From contig OMIC01000002.1 of NCBI GenBank assembly GCA_900298995.1, forward strand, positions 108,274 to 172,273: 64,000 nt of DNA. Direction: 5' to 3'. Origin of the DNA: Hyphomicrobiaceae bacterium (GTDB lineage Bacteria; Pseudomonadota; Alphaproteobacteria; Rhizobiales; Aestuariivirgaceae). The translations under genes and the position numbers were made by a program. The notes under the pieces were generated by a model. The model did no database searches and was not told the DNA's origin. It saw only the letters and a list, made by a program, of their open reading frames with translations. Below are positions 62,374-64,000 of the stretch, piece by piece (positions within the stretch are counted from its first letter, which is position 1; every line of letters begins with the position of its first letter).

Positions 62374-63285
62374 TCACTTCGAGAGGAACAGGTTCACCGT
62401 AGCTCCAAACTTCGCAGCCGACTGATACAGGAAAGCATGGCCACCCTCGTAGAAAGCGAGCCACGCGAAGGGAACGCGCGCGGCGATGATCGAGGAGTTC
62501 TGCGGCGGATCGATTAGGTCGTCACGACCGTCGGCAACCAGCACTGGAACCTTGATGTTCGCGAGGTCCTCGTAGTTTGATTGGTCCTTGGTCCACAACT
62601 CACGAGCGTCATTCTGGCGCTTGGCCGTCTCGAGTGAGCATTCCATGTCATCTGGTGCCTCGCCGCTTGACCGGGCTGCAGCGATGCGGTCGAGCGACTC
62701 CTTCATTGCCTGCTTGCCCTCCGGTGTGTTGGGGAAGGCGAGTGCGGCCTTGTCGAGTACTGGAACCTTGGGATCGTTCAGCTCCTTGGCGACAGACGCC
62801 TCTGCTGGAACCTGCTTGCTACCGCCCGGGTTGGGTGCTGCAAAGATCGCCTTCATCACCTGGTCCGGGTGGCGGATCACTACCTGCTGAGCGATACGTG
62901 CGCCCATCGACCAGCCCATCACGTTGGCCTTCTCGTAGCCCAGCGCTTTCAGCAAGCCCGCCGTGTCATCGGCCATCTGCTGCATGGTAGTGTTGTTTTC
63001 CTTGGTGTCGGTCGAGAGACCAACGCCGCGATTGTCGAACAGGATCAGCGTGTTGTTGTCATCCAGCGCATCGAGCAGCGCGGGATCCCACGCGGCCATG
63101 GTCGAGGTGTAACCCATGATCATGATCAGCGGGTCACCCTTCCCTCTCGTGTAGTAAGCCATCTTGATGTCGCCTACTTGGGCGTACTTCACCTCGGCCT
63201 TGAATTCGGCGTGGGCCGCAGTGGCCAGTCCTGCTGAGAGAGAGGCAACTGCGAAGGTGACTGCACGGCGGCTGAGTTTGTTCAT
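62374..63285 (-). CDS. Exported alpha/beta hydrolase
   Basis: A 303-residue hydrolase with a signal peptide (MNKLSRRAVTFAVASLSAGLATAAHA; RR present but the Tat consensus is weak). Nucleophile is GWSMG (124-128, Ser 126), acid VADGRDDLIDP, base YEGGHAFLY. MIMGYTSTMAAWDP is the oxyanion loop. It lies upstream of the YeeE pair in the same direction and probably in one operon within the low-GC segment. Substrate unknown; the closest general type is exported esterase or haloperoxidase-like hydrolase. Confidence 0.85.
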   Translation of the reverse strand: MNKLSRRAVTFAVASLSAGLATAAHAEFKAEVKYAQVGDIKMAYYTRGKGDPLIMIMGYTSTMAAWDPALLDALDDNNTLILFDNRGVGLSTDTKENNTTMQQMADDTAGLLKALGYEKANVMGWSMGARIAQQVVIRHPDQVMKAIFAAPNPGGSKQVPAEASVAKELNDPKVPVLDKAALAFPNTPEGKQAMKESLDRIAAARSSGEAPDDMECSLETAKRQNDARELWTKDQSNYEDLANIKVPVLVADGRDDLIDPPQNSSIIAARVPFAWLAFYEGGHAFLYQSAAKFGATVNLFLSK

Positions 63286-63697
63286 GGCAATTTCCTGCTT
63301 GGCTTCAAGTTGAAGGCAATATTATGAAGCGATTCAATACGTGGGGAGCCTCAGGGACGCAAGTTAACATCGACTGGCTTCGTGTAGCGTCCTCAGTGGC
63401 CATAGCCAGGGACCCATCACACAGGTCGCTGAATGTGGAAAATATTCAGCTGGCGATGGGGGTGTCGGCTCCTTGGCTGGAGGCCACCACGTCACTCCAA
63501 TGCTGGGCTGAGTAATGCATCGACTGCAGGGACAGGGCATCTCATTGCAGCGCTCAGCATCCCACTTGAGGAGATCCATTGCTCCCCTCAACCGACCATC
63601 ACCCAAGCTATGCCGAATTCCTTCTCGGTAGGTCACCCGAGGATCATGAAGTCATTGAACTAAGTTGTGATGGGCTCCACCGCGTTCCGTGGTGGTA
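63286..63697. other. Low-GC stretch of 412 bases without a supported gene
   Basis: Between the hydrolase start and the truncated tRNA copy. Only short open frames of unknown type occur. GCTGAAT (63430-63436) and ATTCAGC (63446-63452) form a weak hairpin. The hydrolase promoter should lie near 63290-63360. GC in two lines counted by hand was 52 and 57 percent. Confidence 0.5.
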
Positions 63698-63765
63698 CGA
63701 TGGGAATCGAACCCACGACATGCAGCTTGGGAAGCTGCCGTTCTACCACTGAACGACGCCCGCGA
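63698..63765 (-). pseudogene. 3'-truncated copy of tRNA-Gly (CCC)
   Basis: Identical to 61168-61235 over 68 bases except one substitution (61225 T versus 63755 G, tRNA position 9). The 5' acceptor strand, D, anticodon and T arms are kept. The 3' acceptor strand is replaced by CGTACCA, which cannot pair with GCGGGCG, so it is not a working tRNA. It is a direct repeat with the intact gene. Confidence 0.88.
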
Positions 63766-63835
63766 GGGAGATGAGATCGTTCGAGGTGCGAAGGGGCGCC
63801 GAGGGGGCAAACTCTCTCGACCGATTGGCGCCCAG

Positions 63836-64000
63836 TCAACCAGCTCCGCTGCCAAGAATATTCTTATGGATGACACCGGCCTTCATGATGATACTGAAAC
63901 TGTTTTCGGGGTCCGCAACGAGATCAATATCCTCAAGCGGGTTTCCATCGACGACCAGGATGTCAGCGAGTGCTCCCTTTTCGATCACGCCAAGCTTGCC
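63836..64000 (-). CDS. Amidohydrolase family protein, C-terminal fragment (5' end outside window)
   Basis: The minus-strand frame from 64000 to TGA at 63838-63836 gives 54 residues: GKLGVIEKGALADILVVDGNPLEDI, then LVADPENSFSIIMKAGVIHKN. 'G-x-(I/L)-x-x-G-x-x-A-D-(I/L)-(L/V)-V-x-D-G-(N/D)-P-L' is the C-terminal beta-sandwich of amidohydrolases such as imidazolonepropionase-like enzymes. Metal-binding residues lie outside the window. Confidence 0.85.
   Translation of the reverse strand, partial: GKLGVIEKGALADILVVDGNPLEDIDLVADPENSFSIIMKAGVIHKNILGSGAG

Larger units (their letters stand above)
61159..63765. mobile_element. Candidate tRNA-Gly-bounded small island
   Basis: A 2.6-kb segment flanked by a 68-base direct repeat of tRNA-Gly (intact at left, 3'-truncated at right). 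It carries the exported hydrolase and the split YeeE pair and has lower GC (about 57-58 percent in lines counted, against 68 percent in one line near 52321). No integrase or transposase is inside, so it is a remnant, a passively moved segment, or the product of tRNA duplication. The right flank resumes with an amidohydrolase gene. Confidence 0.5.

Noticed and set aside
61234..63697. Integrase or transposase inside the tRNA-bounded segment
   Set aside because: Only the hydrolase and YeeE pair are supported; short open frames at 63324-63636 have no such motifs.
1..64000. CRISPR array or rRNA operon
   Set aside because: No regularly spaced repeats and no rRNA-like conserved stretches were seen.

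Overview
The window is GC-rich (mid-60s percent) bacterial chromosome and almost certainly alphaproteobacterial, probably Hyphomicrobiales-like. The markers are a gcrA cell-cycle regulator with clustered GANTC sites, a DUF3422 protein, a long-form dCTP deaminase next to apaG, ELM1-family proteins, and the gene order phoR-pstSCAB-phoU-phoB. Genus cannot be told from the sequence. No plasmid, phage or CRISPR features are visible; one small candidate island lies at the right end.

Layout. (1) 1-14458: a surface-glycan locus. A tight minus-strand block encodes nonulosonate (sialic-acid-like) activation: a NeuB-type synthase fused to a cupin, a HAD phosphatase, a NeuA-type cytidylyltransferase, a Gfo/Idh/MocA oxidoreductase and a surface-carbohydrate protein. 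Around it are three ELM1-family proteins, two paralogous GT8-like proteins, a GT4 transferase, two sulfotransferases (one cut by the window edge) and an ATP-grasp protein. Together they suggest a sulfated, nonulosonate-containing envelope glycan. (2) 14524-24572: housekeeping and stress genes: a dimethylglycine/sarcosine-dehydrogenase-like enzyme, a histone-H1-like basic protein, tRNA-Met, a nuclease, photolyase with an FMN reductase, rpe, a gap gene broken by one in-frame amber codon, a BetI-like repressor and DUF3422. (3) 24578-38096: one long minus-strand sugar operon with two Tat-exported family-5 binding proteins, two permeases, a double ATPase, a three-part fusion protein, xylB, xylA, a sugar epimerase and an oxidoreductase. 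(4) 38365-42412: hslO, argF and argD, divergent from gcrA across a promoter region dense in GANTC sites. (5) 42423-49699: the complete phosphate regulon with a tandem Pho box before pstS. (6) 49753-60487: three alpha/beta hydrolases, argE, apaG, dcd, cytochrome c with a Crp/Fnr regulator, a glycine-zipper protein and a CD39-type apyrase. (7) 60615-64000: a degenerate K+-channel-like protein, tRNA-Gly, and a lower-GC segment (split YeeE/YedE transporter plus an exported hydrolase) bounded by a 3'-truncated copy of that tRNA, followed by the end of an amidohydrolase gene.

The least described parts are the ELM1/GT8-like glycan module in region 1, the tRNA-bounded segment, the amber-interrupted gap gene, and the argD/gcrA control region. 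All assignments are from reading motifs and context; no database search was run.
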